From DASQDN01 sp963833675 (lineage in GTDB: Bacteria > Acidobacteriota > Terriglobia > Bryobacterales > Bryobacteraceae): DNA of 64,000 nucleotides. Every line of letters begins with the position of its first letter. The stretch's first letter is position 1. The DNA is taken from the NCBI GenBank assembly GCA_963833675.1, contig CAWHYW010000041.1:1-64000 (forward strand), written 5' to 3'. The notes beneath the pieces were generated by a model. The model was not told the origin of the DNA. It saw nothing but the letters and a program-made list of their open reading frames with translations, and did no database searches. The translations under genes and the position numbers were made by a program. Shown here piece by piece: positions 1 to 10,735 of the stretch.

Positions 1-1
1 C

Positions 2-1747
2 CGTGATCGCGTACATGATTTTAAGGACCGGTTCGCAATCTCCGCCTGGTTCTACCCCGAGTCTGAAAACAGCGGCGCTATCGTGACGCGCGTGGGCGAT
101 GGAAGCGGGAGCAGGAGAACCATCTCCCCAAGGGCCGCGGCTATGGAATCTTCTTCGAGAACGGCAAAGTTCACTTCAATCTGGTCGGCGTCTGGGCGGA
201 CGATTCATTCGCGTCGAGACCGAAAACGAACTGCCGGTCAGGCAATGGCATCACGTGCTGGCTCAGTTCGACAGCCTGCAGCCTTATGACAAGGTCAAAA
301 TCTACGTGGATGGCCAACCACAAGCGCTGAAGGTCAACAACGGCCGCTTGTTCCGGCAGTTTTCCAATGGATCTGCACACCTGCGGATCGGAGCGGGCGG
401 CGGTGACGAATGGCTCTTCCGGGGGATGATCGACGAAGTTCGAATCTACAAGACGCTGCCGTCGGAAGAGGAAGTTCTCATACTCTCTTGTGCGGATCCA
501 CTTTCCCGAATCGCGGCAATTCCACCGGCAAAGCGGACGGAGGCGCAGCGGTTGAAGATGCGGGACGCGTTCCTCGATGCGGAAGCGCCTGTCGAAGCCC
601 GGCGGGCCTGGACTCGATTGAGAGATCTTCGGCGTGAGAAAGCCAGTCTCGAAGCCGCCGTCACAACAGCCATGGTGATGCAGGACTTGCCCGAGCCCCG
701 CCCGGCGTATGTGCTGAAGCGCGGATCCTATGACGCTCGCGGCGAAAAGGTTGAGCGCGGCGTTCCTGCGGTGTTGCCCGCGATGCCCGCTGACTCGCCG
801 AACAACCGGCTTGGGCTCGCGCGCTGGCTCGTTAGCCCCGAGCACCCCTCACCTCACGCGTGACTGTCAATCGTTTTTGGCAGATGTTGTTCGGAGTCGG
901 CTTAGTGAAGACGGTGGAGGACTTCGGCGCGCAGGGTGAAGCCCCGTCTCACCCCGAGTTGCTCGACTGGATGGCAGTCGAGTTTCAGCAAGGCGGCTGG
1001 AACGTGAAGTCCATGCTGAAGACCATCGTCTCGAGTGCCACCTATCGGCAAAGTTCGAAGATAACCCCGCAATTAGAGCAGCGTGATCCTGAAAATCGGC
1101 TTCTGGCGCGGGGTCCGCGTCTGCGGCTTTCCGCCGCCATGATTCGCGATCAGGCTTTGTTTGTTTCCGGCCTCCTTGTCGAGAAGCAGGGCGGACCGCC
1201 CGTCAGACCTTATCAGCCCGAAGGCCTCTATAAGGACATGCTGTTCTCGAACATGACCAATTACGCCCAGGAGAAGGGAGATGGGCTCTGGCGGCGCAGC
1301 CTTTACACATATTGGAAGCGCACTGTGATGCCGCCGGCTATGCAGGTTTTTGACGCCTCCTCGCGTGAATACTGCACGGTGCGCGAGACCCGCACCAACA
1401 CTCCGCTGCAGGCGTTGAACCTGATGAACGACACCACGTATGTCGAGGCGGCCAGATTGATGGCGCAGCGCATGATGACGGAAGGCGGATCGAAGCTCGA
1501 AGATCGTATCGCTCTGGGATTGCGTCTCGCTACTGGACGACGTCCCGACGAGAGTGAATCACGCCTTTTGCGGGACAACCTTCAGACGCAGCTTAAGTAC
1601 TTCCAGGGTCACCCGCAGGAAGCAACGAAACTACTGGCAGTGGGTGTAAAGCCGGCTGACAAGACTCTGAACCCCGAAGAACTGGCCGCGTATTCGACCA
1701 TGGCCAGTTTGATTCTCAATCTGGATGAGGTCATAACAAAGCAATGA
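2..1747 (+). CDS. PSD1-type DUF1553 protein with LamG domain (5' partial, frameshifted)
   Basis: This is the C-terminal part of a large exported protein of the planctomycete PSD1 type; its start lies outside the window. A concanavalin A/LamG-like domain is read first (FAISAWFYPESENSG near the left edge, then WHHVLAQF and FRGMIDEVRIY). It is followed by a DUF1553 domain with the family motifs VNRFWQMLFGVGLV, HPELLDWMA, SSATYRQSS, RDPENRLLARG and NTPLQALNLMND. The gene is read in three frames: single-base deletions fit near 107-109 (G run), 208-210 and 845-848 (C run), and the segment from 848 to the stop is intact. It overlaps the next gene by ATGA, so the two are co-translated. Such proteins are paired with DUF1501 proteins in Planctomycetes and Acidobacteria; their biochemical role is unknown, and a link to polymer breakdown is only inferred. 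Confidence 0.85.
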
Positions 1748-3222
1748 ACCCGCTTGACGAGTTGCGGCTGGCGATGAGCCGGAGACATTTCTTCAATCGC
1801 TGCGGCGTTAGCCTCGGAACGGCGGCTCTAGCGTCGATGCTGAGCGAAGATGCCCTTGCCGAAAATGGGCGTGCCGAACCGGCAGCGCAAGGTGGAAGCT
1901 CGGCAACAGGCGGTCTGCCGGGTCTCCCGCATTTTGCCCCAAAGGCGAAGCGTGTGATCTACCTGTTTCAATCGGGCGGCCCTTCGCAACTGGAGCTTTT
2001 CGACTACAAACCGCAGCTCGAAAAGTTCCGTGGTCAGGATCTGCCGGATTCCATACGCCGCGGCCAGCGGCTGACGGGGATGACGGCTCATCAGACACAC
2101 TTCCCGACGGCGCCCTCGATCTACAAGTTCGCTCAGCACGGCAAATCCGGCGCTACTTTGAGTGAGCTGCTTCCGCACACTGCGAAGATTGCGGACGATC
2201 TGTGCTTCATCAAATCGATGAACACGGAGCAGATCAATCACGATCCTGCGATTACGTTTGCGCTCACGGGTTTTCAACTGGCCGGACGTCCCAGTCTGGG
2301 TTCGTGGGTCGGCTATGGCCTCGGCAGCGAGAACAAGGATTTGCCTGGGTTCGTTGTGATGGTCTCACTCGGCTCCTCCAGTGATCAGCCGCTCTATGAC
2401 CGGCTGTGGGGAAGCGGTTTTCTATCCTCTCGCTATCAGGGCGTGAAGTTCAACAACGGCCGGGATCCAGTACTGTTCCTGTCCGATCCCCCGGGAATAC
2501 AGCCGGAAGTGCGTCGCCGGTTTCTGGACGATCTGGCAAAAATGAATCAGAAGAACGCCGAGACATTCGGCGATCCGGAGATCCTCAGCCGCGTCTCGCA
2601 ATATGAGCTCGCGTATCGCATGCAGTCGTCCGTGCCGGAGCTGACGGATCTATCGAAAGAGCCCGCCGCTGTCCTGGAACGTTACGGCCCCGATGCGCAA
2701 AAGCCGGGCACATACGCGGCCAACTGTATTCTTGCGCGACGCCTCGCGGAACGCGGTGTACGGTTTATACAGCTGTTCCATCGCGGCTGGGACCAGCACA
2801 ACAAATGTCCGAAGCAGATCGCCGGTCAGTGCCGTGACACCGATCAGCCGACCGCGGCCTTGATTCAAGACCTGAAGGATCGCGGCCTGCTGCAGGACAC
2901 ACTGGTTATTTGGGGCGGTGAATTCGGGCGCACTGTTTACTCGCAGGGGAAACTTACTGCCGACGACTATGGTCGCGATCACCATCCGCGTTGTTTCACG
3001 ATTTGGATGGCGGGCGGCGGCATCAAAGGCGGTCAGACCATCGGCGAGAGCGATGAGTTCAGCTACAACGTGGTTCGTGATCCGGTGTCCGTTTATGATC
3101 TGAATGCCACGATCCTGCGCTGCTTGGGAATCGATCATACACGCCTGACATATAAATTTCAGGGACGGTATTTCCGGTTAACGGACGTACATGGAGAAGT
3201 AATTCAATCAGCGCTTGCCTGA
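1744..3222 (+). CDS. DUF1501 family protein, Tat-exported
   Basis: This 492-residue protein is of the DUF1501 family, which has an alkaline-phosphatase/sulfatase-like fold. A Tat signal (SRRHFF at residues 12-17 followed by a hydrophobic stretch) predicts export. Family motifs are present: FQSGGPSQLELFD, SLGSWVGYGLGS, VIWGGEFGRT, GRDHHPRCFTIWMAGGG and a C-terminal FRLTDVHGEVI. No C-x-P-x-R sulfatase maturation site is seen, as is normal for this family. The ATG overlaps the PSD1 stop codon in ATGA, so the pair forms one operon with the TonB receptor downstream. The frame is intact, unlike its neighbours. A second DUF1501 copy lies at 21279-22710 on the other strand. Confidence 0.9.
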   Translation: MNPLDELRLAMSRRHFFNRCGVSLGTAALASMLSEDALAENGRAEPAAQGGSSATGGLPGLPHFAPKAKRVIYLFQSGGPSQLELFDYKPQLEKFRGQDLPDSIRRGQRLTGMTAHQTHFPTAPSIYKFAQHGKSGATLSELLPHTAKIADDLCFIKSMNTEQINHDPAITFALTGFQLAGRPSLGSWVGYGLGSENKDLPGFVVMVSLGSSSDQPLYDRLWGSGFLSSRYQGVKFNNGRDPVLFLSDPPGIQPEVRRRFLDDLAKMNQKNAETFGDPEILSRVSQYELAYRMQSSVPELTDLSKEPAAVLERYGPDAQKPGTYAANCILARRLAERGVRFIQLFHRGWDQHNKCPKQIAGQCRDTDQPTAALIQDLKDRGLLQDTLVIWGGEFGRTVYSQGKLTADDYGRDHHPRCFTIWMAGGGIKGGQTIGESDEFSYNVVRDPVSVYDLNATILRCLGIDHTRLTYKFQGRYFRLTDVHGEVIQSALA

Positions 3223-3272
3223 CCGGGAAAACGTAAGACGTAGTAGAGTAATTTTAGATTCTACAGTCTTCC

Positions 3273-3277
3273 GGAGG
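3273..3277 (+). promoter_or_regulatory. ribosome binding site of TonB receptor 1
   Basis: GGAGG lies 11 bases before the ATG at 3289 and supports that start. The 66-base gap after the DUF1501 gene also holds GTAGA-N12-TCTAC, a short inverted repeat near 3243-3264 of unknown meaning. Confidence 0.6.
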
Positions 3278-3288
3278 TCTCGTCTGGC

Positions 3289-6200
3289 ATGCTCACATTC
3301 CGTAAGCTCTTGGTCGTTTGTACGATCTCGCTCTTTGCTACTGCTTCCGCTGGCGCTCAGGTCCTTTATGGCTCCATCACCGGAACCGTGACCGACGCGG
3401 GCGGCGCTGTCCTTCCGAATGCAACTGTCAAGGTTACGAACGTCGAAACCGCTCAGGAAGCGTCGGTGTCGACCAACGACGTCGGAGGCTACACGTTGTC
3501 AAGTCTCGCGCCGGGCACTTATGACATCTCCGTGCAGTCGCCGGGATTTCGTACGCTTACCCGGCGGGGCGTTTCGATTTCAGCAAACACTCTCCGCCGT
3601 GAGGACGTCACGCTGGAACTCGGACAGGTGAACGAAAGCGTTACGGTGAACGCGGGCGTTGTTGCTCTACAAACCGATACAGCCGATGTGCATTCGGAAC
3701 TGAGCAGCAGGGACGTGATCAACATGCCGCTTCCGAAGTATCGCAATTATCAGACGCTTGTAAATCTGGTTCCGGGCGCCACGCCGGGGCAGTATCAGAA
3801 TTCCGTGCAGGCCGCTCCGGCCCGGGCTCTGTCCACCAACGTCAACGGCGTGAATCGCAACAACAATGCGACGCGGATCGACGGCGCGCTGAGCGTCTTT
3901 CTCTGGCTGCCGCACCATACAGCTTATGTGCCGCCGGCCGAAACAATCGATACCGTGAATATTGTTACCAACAACTTCGATGCGGAGCAGGGATTTGCCG
4001 GTGGCGCCGCAATCACGGTGATCACAAAGTCTGGGACAAACAACTTTCATGGCTCCGCGTGGGAGCTTCACGATAATGGCGCGGTGCAAGCCAAGAACTT
4101 CTTCAACTCTCTTGCGAAGCCGAAAAACCTGAACAACATTTTTGGCGCTACGGCGGGAGGACCGATCGTCCGGAACAAGTTGTTCTTCTTCGGCGCCTGG
4201 GAAGGAGTGCGAGAACGCCAGGGCGCAAGCAACCTGTTTACGGTACCCACGGCCGATCAGAGGCGCGGTGATTTTTCCGCTTACAACACCGTCATCTATG
4301 ATCCGCTCTCTAGCGCGGCCGCCGACGGTTCCGGGCGCGCTCCGTTTCCAGGGAACATGATTCCTCTCGACCGGCAGAGCTCGATCTCTCGCAAGATTCA
4401 GGATCTGATTCCGCTGCCAAACCGGCCCGGCGTGGGATCGAACTACGAAGCGAACGGCTCTCAACGTCTGGATAAAGACAACTTCGATACAAAGATTAAC
4501 TGGAATCGCACCGCCAAGAACACCATATGGGGCAAGTATTCCATCATGAACGCGAAGGTGGGTTGCGATCCCGCTTTCGGAGCGGGTGGAGGGGCCGCAT
4601 TGTGTCCATCCGGCAGCAGCATTGGAGATGGAACTTTGCGTACGCAGGTTGCGACCGTCGGAAGCACGTACGTTTTCTCACCGACGTTCCTGTGGGATGG
4701 AGTTCTTGGGTGGACTCGTCAGGGCCAGTCGATCACCGGTTTCGGTTACGGACAGTTTCAGGGGCGCGATCTGGGATACCCGGAGTAAATGGGGGTTCGA
4801 CGGATATTCGAGACAGCGGCTCGCCGCTGATGGTCATTTCCGGATACACAAATTTCCTGAACGATACGGATACGCGGCCATTCTTCACCCATGACATGTC
4901 GTGGACAACGCAGCAAAATTTCTCGCTGAATCGCTCGCGCCATGACATTCGATTCGGTTTCGAAGGCATAAGGCATGTGTTGAACCACTACAATCCGGAC
5001 GGCGGAGGCAATGGCGGTCCGATGGGCCGCTTTGAGTTTACGCAGGGCATTACGTCAACGCCCGGCGCAACCCTGACGCAGTTCAACTCCTATGCGTCCT
5101 TTCTGCTGGGTCTGCCTCAGACGATGCGGAGATCGGCTCAATTTGAAACGATGACGGCGTACAACTGGCAACTGGGCTGGTATTTCCGTGACCGGTGGCA
5201 GGCGACGCGGCGTTTGACACTCTCTCTCGGCGTGCGCTATGAACTGTTTCCTCTGCAGACCCGTGCGGGCCGCGGTGGCTTGAAGGCTACGATCCTGCAA
5301 CGAACCTCGTGTCAGTCGGCGGCATCGGTAGTGTGCCGAAAGGTCTGGGCATAAGTACCAGCAAGAAGCTGTTTGCGCCGCGGTTCGGTCTCGCATACCG
5401 GCTGACAGACGCTACAGTCATCCGCAGCGGGTACGGAATCACATACAATCCGATGCCGCTCGCCCGCCCGTTGCGCGGCTTTTTCCCTCTGGTCTCGGCA
5501 TCTACTTTTACCTCGGCAAACAGCTTTCAGGCCTTCCAATCACTCGATCAGGGAATCCCCGATATACCCGCTCCGGACATAAGTTCAGGGCTCGTACCGC
5601 TGCCGCCCACTGCGGCCATGCGGTTTATTTCTGGTGACGAATTGAAGCGGGGCTACGTTCAGTCGTGGAACTTCTTCATCGAGCGGCAGTGGGGTGGGAA
5701 CTTCACGACTTCTGTGGGCTATGTGGGCACGCAGACGGTACGCAGCTTCGCTGATCTCGAAATCAACGCGGCTGCTCCAGGTGGCGGGACGGCCGGTCGC
5801 CCGCTGTTTGCCAAGTTCGGACGCAGCGTCGATACGTGGGCGTGGAACGGCTATCTAAGCGCGAACTACCATGCTTTGCAGGCTTCATTCAATCACCGCG
5901 CCGGCCATGGACTACTTCTTAAAGGAGCTTACACGTTTTCGAAAGCCATCAACTTCACCGATGAGGACGGGTGGACCGGAACCATCAACTGGAATTGGGG
6001 TCCGGTGTTCAGCCGGAATCGTGCGTTGGCCGGGTATGACGTTCCGCATAATCTCCAGGCGGGATTTGTCTATGAGCTTCCCGCGGGCTCCGGAAAGAAG
6101 TTCGCCAATTCAGGTGTTTCGCGGTGGATTTTCGGCGACTGGCAGGTGAATGGTGTATTTTCCGCTTTCTCCGGACGGCCATTTACGGTAGGAGCTCCGC

Positions 6201-6580
6201 AGGGAGCATTGAATGCTCCCGGCAATACACAGACGGCAGATCAGGTAAAGCCGGAAGTGGAGAAACTCGGAGGCATCGGTCCCGGACAGCCGTTCTACGA
6301 TCCTTCGGCCTTCGCGGCCCCGGTCGGCGTTCGGTTTGGAACGTCCGGACGCAATATCCTGCGCGGGCCGGGCGCAGTGAATCTCGATCTGGGTGTATTC
6401 CGCGGTTTCCCGATTCGCGAACAGATCAAGCTGGAGTTTCGCGCTGAGGCTTCGAACTTTACGAACACGCCTCATTTCAACAATCCGAACGCGACGGTTA
6501 ATGCGGCGAATTTTCTCGTTGTAACCTCGGCTTTGCCGGATCAGCGTCAGGTGCGCTTCGGGCTCCGGCTGGCGTGGTGA
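3289..6580 (+). CDS. Oar-like TonB-dependent receptor (frameshifted)
   Basis: This is an outer-membrane receptor of the Oar-like type, about 1096 residues long. After a Sec signal peptide (ending near SAGAQ) comes a carboxypeptidase-regulatory-like domain (GSITGTVTDAGGAVLPNATV). A plug-like region follows (INMPLPKYRNYQTLVNLVPG, GFAGGAAITVITKSGTNNFHG), then a long beta-barrel that ends in an aromatic residue (RFGLRLAW). Two single-base deletions break it: one in a G run near 4773-4775, where DLGIPGVNGGS is rebuilt, and one near 5281-5283, where LEGYDPATNLVSVGG is rebuilt. Conserved sequence continues across both. It follows the PSD1/DUF1501 pair and may import the products they act on. Its 3' end overlaps the convergent S9 peptidase by about 83 bases. 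Confidence 0.88.
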
Positions 6581-8588
6581 GCTCGAAATGCGATTCATGC
6601 CATTCGATCGAGCGGTTAATCCAGTCGACCACATGCTTCGGCTCGCGTACACCATGTCCTTCCCTGGGGTAGCGAACAAACACCGTCTCAACGCCAACGT
6701 CTTTCAAGGCTACGAAGAATTGCTCCGCCTCTGAAATCGGAACGTCATTGTCGTTCTCACCGTGGACCAGCAGGGTTGGCGTTGCCACCCTGCCTACATA
6801 ACGCAATGCGGATCGCTCCCAGAGCGTATCCATCAACGTCCCCTGATGCGGAAAGATACCGAACGTCATCTGCTCGTACTGGTTGTAATACGTCGTGTAG
6901 TTATAACTGACCAGATTGATGATGGCAGCTGTAGGTATGGCCGACTTGAAGAGCCGCGTTTGCGTAATCAGCCATGCGCTGAGTTGTCCGCCATAGCTGA
7001 CGCCTTCCACTCCGATACGATCGCGATCGATCCAGAGATTGCGGCGCATGGCGGCGCTCACGCCGTACAGCACGTCCTGCGCCTCATTGCCGTTCTGATC
7101 ACCGAACACGGCGTCTGCGAACGCCTGCCCGTAACCGGTCGAACCGCGATAGTTGATCATCAGCGTCGCCCACCCGCGGCCTGCATAAACCTGATTCTTG
7201 AAATTGAACGCAGGTCCTTGCTGACCGTGCGGTCCGCCATGGATCACTACGACTAGCGGGTGTTTCGAAGTCGAGCGGTAGCGCCTAATGGTTTGGTGAG
7301 AAATGCTTCCACTTCCCACTTGTTATCGTTGCTGACAAAGGTGAAAGACTCCACCGGCGCAATCTCCTTGCCTCGAAACAGATCCGCATTTAAGTCGGTT
7401 AGCTTTCGAGGCGCCGCGCCATTGCCGCCGAGGTACAACTGCCCGGAGTCGGACGGAGTTGACAGCACGTAAGCAATCACGCCTCCTCGGCCGATTGAAA
7501 ACGAGCTGACACTCCCGGGCTCTGCTACGACGGCCTCCGGCTTTCCTCCGGCAATACGCATCCGGTACAGCCGGACATTTCCGCGCTCCTGCACGGTGAA
7601 GTACACCGCATCGCCCTCCGGCGACCAATGTGGTTCACCTTGCCGGTTATCTATGGTCGCCAACTCGCGCCGATTCGTTCCATCCGCATTGATGGCCCAG
7701 ACGTGCGTGTCCTCCATGGTCGTTTCGAGATCGGTGAGACCGCGCTTGCAGCCTTGGTACACGAGCTTGCTGCCATCGGGCGACCATTGAGGCCGATACT
7801 CGATGTTCTCCGTCGCGGTGAGCCGTCGTATGCTTCCGTCACTTACCTTCAGCGCAAAGAGGTCATAGTTAAAGAACTGATCTTCATTGGCCTCGCGGTT
7901 CGAAACGAAAACGATCTCGTCTCCGCCAGGCGACCAGTCAATCGAATGCTCGGAGTGATCGCCTGAGGTAAGCTGCCGCGGCGCGCCGCCAGCTCACGTC
8001 GGCCACAAAAATGTGCAGGCGCTTGTTGTCATTGAAGCGCGTGTCTCCTTCGCCCGCGTCCGGCTTATACAGATACCGGCGGATCACGACGGGATCGCCG
8101 GTTGCCTCCTTTGTTTCCGGGCCAGGGACCGCGTTGACGAATGCAATGTACTTGCTATCTGGCGACCAGGCAATCCGTTTCCCTGTGGATGGCATCGGGC
8201 TGTTCGTACCTTCGAGCGCTGCTACAGTGTGCACCGCGCTGCCGTCCGGATTGGCAATCAATAAAGCTGATTTCTTTCCGGTCTTACCTACGAAAGCGAT
8301 CCTCCGTCCATCGGGCGACCACGCCGGCTCTGACGACGGTTCATCTGAGGACCCCAGGAGCGTCGATTTTCCGTCCGCGATATTCAGAATCCATACTTGC
8401 GAGTACCGTTTTCCTGGACGGTCCTGATTCTCAACGGTGTATGCAATGCGTTTGGCATCGGGTGAGAACTCGACGGAACCCACCGACCGCAGCTTAAGAT
8501 AATCGCCACTGACAAATGGGGCTGGATAGAGCTGCGCAGCTGAGCAGCAATAGATAAGCAAGCTGAAAATCGAACGAGTACGTGACAT
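6498..8588 (-). CDS. S9 family prolyl oligopeptidase-like serine peptidase (frameshifted)
   Basis: This is a secreted S9 peptidase of about 697 residues, close to the usual length of the acylaminoacyl-peptidase/DPP group. A short N-terminal signal is followed by a beta-propeller with WD40-like PD40 repeats (SVEFSPDAKRIAY, EPAWSPDGRRIAF, RIAWSPDSKYIAF, EPHWSPEGDAVYF). The C-terminal alpha/beta-hydrolase domain holds HGGPHGQ, the nucleophile in GVSYGG, the acid in HGENDNDVP and the His in REGHG. Two breaks are seen: an extra base near 7991 (VADVSGGAPRQLTSG is rebuilt) and a missing base near 7300 (FLTKPLG joins YRSTSKHPLVVVIHGG). It sits 7 bases after the MFS gene, so peptidase and transporter are probably one operon. 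The last 25 or so residues are antisense to the TonB gene end and may not be native. Confidence 0.87.
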
Positions 8589-8595
8589 GGTCAGG

Positions 8596-9855
8596 TCAAG
8601 ATGCTAAGGGCCCAACTGAAACGGGTTCGGGCGGCAGCCCTGTCGCGAGCGTTCCGATCGGCAAAGGATCGATTCGCAACCAGGCGATCACGCCTATCAA
8701 AGCGACCAGCGCCCCGACGTACAGCCCGGCGGACCATCCATAGTAGCTCGCGATGAGAGGAGTTAGAAACGGCGCGATGGCCCCGCCAAAATTGCCGCCA
8801 GTGTTCATCAGTCCGCCGGCAGCACCGGCTTGCGCTCCGGCTACGCTGATCACCGCTGCCCAGAAAACGACATCGGCAATCGCAGCGCATCCAAATGCAA
8901 GCGAAAGCAATGCTACAAACGCCTTGATGTCAGCGACATTTAGAGCGATTACCAGCCCCAACACCGAGACGAGCAGCGCAACAATCGCGACCCATCGTAA
9001 TCCCTGTTTGATGCCGTAGCGCGCCACCAGCCGATCGGCAAGCCAGCCACCGAGAGGCATCATTACTACCCAAGCCAGAAACGGGAACGTCGTAAAGACG
9101 GCCGTATCCGAGGCCGAGAGTTTGCGCACTTCGCCCAGGTAATAGTAAAGCCAATAGAAGAAAATGTACTCGTAATAGTCGAGCGCCGCGAACCCGACAA
9201 TCAGCCACCTCATACTCGAGTTGTTGAGCAGCGCCGACCACTGAGGCCGCTGGGCGGCTTGTTTCTCCACCGCGCGATCCGGCACGGTGGCAAGCCAAAC
9301 TATGCCGAGCAGCACCGCTGCTACTCCCGCCATCACGAAGGATAGCCGCCAGCCGTAACGGGCGAGCATCGCTGAGAACAAAATCGGCGATACAGCGCCT
9401 CCAAATCCGGCGCCTGCGTTTACGAAGCCGAGCACTTTCGCGCGTTGAAGGGGGGGCATCCAGATCGCATTCATGCGGGCCGCAGCCGGATAGAGAGGGG
9501 CGGTGAAGATTCCGAAGCCCAGGCGAAGAATGAAGAGTCCGGGAATCACGCCGATCCACGAGCCCAGCCCGGGGATACCGCCGAAGGGCATTAGCGCTGT
9601 AAGAAGCCCTGAGCCAAGCGCCATGATCGCAAGCATATTCCGTGGACCGAACCGATCGGACCAGCGCCCGCCAGGCGTCATCAGGAGCGTATAGCTGATC
9701 AAAAAGGCCGAGAAAACCGCGCCCATCGAAGTGGGCGATAGCGAGAACTCCTTCATCATTCCCGGAGCCGCCACTGACAGAATCGTGCGGCCGAAATAGT
9801 TGATGACGCTCAAAGCGAACATCATCGCGGCGATCCAAATTTGAGTAGGTGTCAT
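8596..9855 (-). CDS. MFS transporter, ACS-type (organic anion or sugar acid)
   Basis: This 419-residue integral membrane protein has about 12 hydrophobic segments. It carries an MFS N-terminal signature (NYFGRTILSVAAPGM), the loop motif GRWSDRFGPRNML, and a second-half repeat with GGWLADRLVARYG. The opening is typical of the anion:cation symporter family, which includes glucarate, galactonate and hexuronate carriers; the exact substrate cannot be read from sequence. The frame is intact. It is the first gene of a two-gene unit with the S9 peptidase 7 bases downstream, which could mean uptake of peptides or of an acidic metabolite. The ATG at 9855 has only a weak ribosome binding site. Confidence 0.85.
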   Translation of the reverse strand: MTPTQIWIAAMMFALSVINYFGRTILSVAAPGMMKEFSLSPTSMGAVFSAFLISYTLLMTPGGRWSDRFGPRNMLAIMALGSGLLTALMPFGGIPGLGSWIGVIPGLFILRLGFGIFTAPLYPAAARMNAIWMPPLQRAKVLGFVNAGAGFGGAVSPILFSAMLARYGWRLSFVMAGVAAVLLGIVWLATVPDRAVEKQAAQRPQWSALLNNSSMRWLIVGFAALDYYEYIFFYWLYYYLGEVRKLSASDTAVFTTFPFLAWVVMMPLGGWLADRLVARYGIKQGLRWVAIVALLVSVLGLVIALNVADIKAFVALLSLAFGCAAIADVVFWAAVISVAGAQAGAAGGLMNTGGNFGGAIAPFLTPLIASYYGWSAGLYVGALVALIGVIAWLRIDPLPIGTLATGLPPEPVSVGPLAS

Positions 9856-9904
9856 GAACAGTGCGCCACAGCGTATTGTTTCACTGTTGTTCCGAAATCG
9901 GAAA

Positions 9905-10604
9905 TCAGCGCAGGATGTTCCGGCCGAAGTTGAAGGCCGGACCTACGGAAAACCGCAACGTGGGTCGCCCGTCCTTCAGAAGGTCAGGGAATAAATGATC
10001 CCACACATAATCTGCTTGCACGCGTAACGCAAAATGCGGAGTTACATTGAAGTCGATACCTCCGCCGGCGCCGTAGAACACGGTCCAATCCCGTTTGACA
10101 CCCTCGGGAGCAAGCTGAGCGACAATTCCTTGGGCGATCGGGTCCGACGGATTCGGCTCCGCGACTTCACGGACAAAGCCGCAGGAGGGTCGAAGAAACG
10201 GCGTGATTCGCGTCCATTTTCTTATCGCGACCTGGGGACCTACGGTAAAGGTTTGCGTACTCGAGCGAACCGGAACGATCAGGGCATAGCCGGCGGGAAG
10301 CCGGCCCGCGGCTGCGAGCAGAGTGAGCTGTTGGCGAAGCTGCTTCTGTAACGCATCCGGAAGCAAGTCAGGAGTAAGGGTGAGGTCTCCCGAAACATTG
10401 CTGTAATCGAAACCGAGGGAATACCACTTTGCCGGCCTGATTCCAATTTGAAAATGAAACCCTTGTTCACTGAGACTTACTGTCGGACTTTCGAAACGCG
10501 CGTAGCCCGCGAAAATGTCGTATCGCGTCACATACGTTTGTTCGGCTAATGCGATCGGAGCAAAAAGAACGGCGCAGTATTTAAATGTTTTCCAAATGGA
10601 CCAT
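9905..10604 (-). CDS. outer-membrane beta-barrel protein, start unclear
   Basis: This is a small porin-like barrel protein. The alternating pattern typical of beta strands is clear (RYDIFAGYARFESP, EQGFHFQIGIRPAKWYSLGFDYS, LRVQADYVWDHLFP) and the chain ends LRFSVGPAFNFGRNILR. From GTG 10531 the product is 208 residues, but this start lacks a signal peptide. A good signal sequence (YCAVLFAPIALAEQTYV) reads in the same frame just upstream, without a usable ATG. An ATG at 10604 is one base out of frame, so a single-base error in the A/T-rich run near 10583-10595 probably hides the true start. Function is unknown. It resembles small OmpA/OmpW-like barrels seen next to acidobacterial regulators. 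Confidence 0.65.
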
Positions 10605-10735
10605 CTTCCAGACGAATTGGATTTCGCGATTTGATCGAATTGGGTTGGAACATTCCGATTCCGCGAGTTTGTTTAGATTTTGCGCGTCGCAGTTTGGTAT
10701 CATCACGCAACGGTCTCCACGAGGATGGCGCTATC

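Noticed and set aside
3667..4464. 265-codon minus-strand frame opposite the first TonB receptor
   Set aside because: It overlaps conserved receptor sequence, has no recognisable domain and is Arg-rich like other shadow frames.
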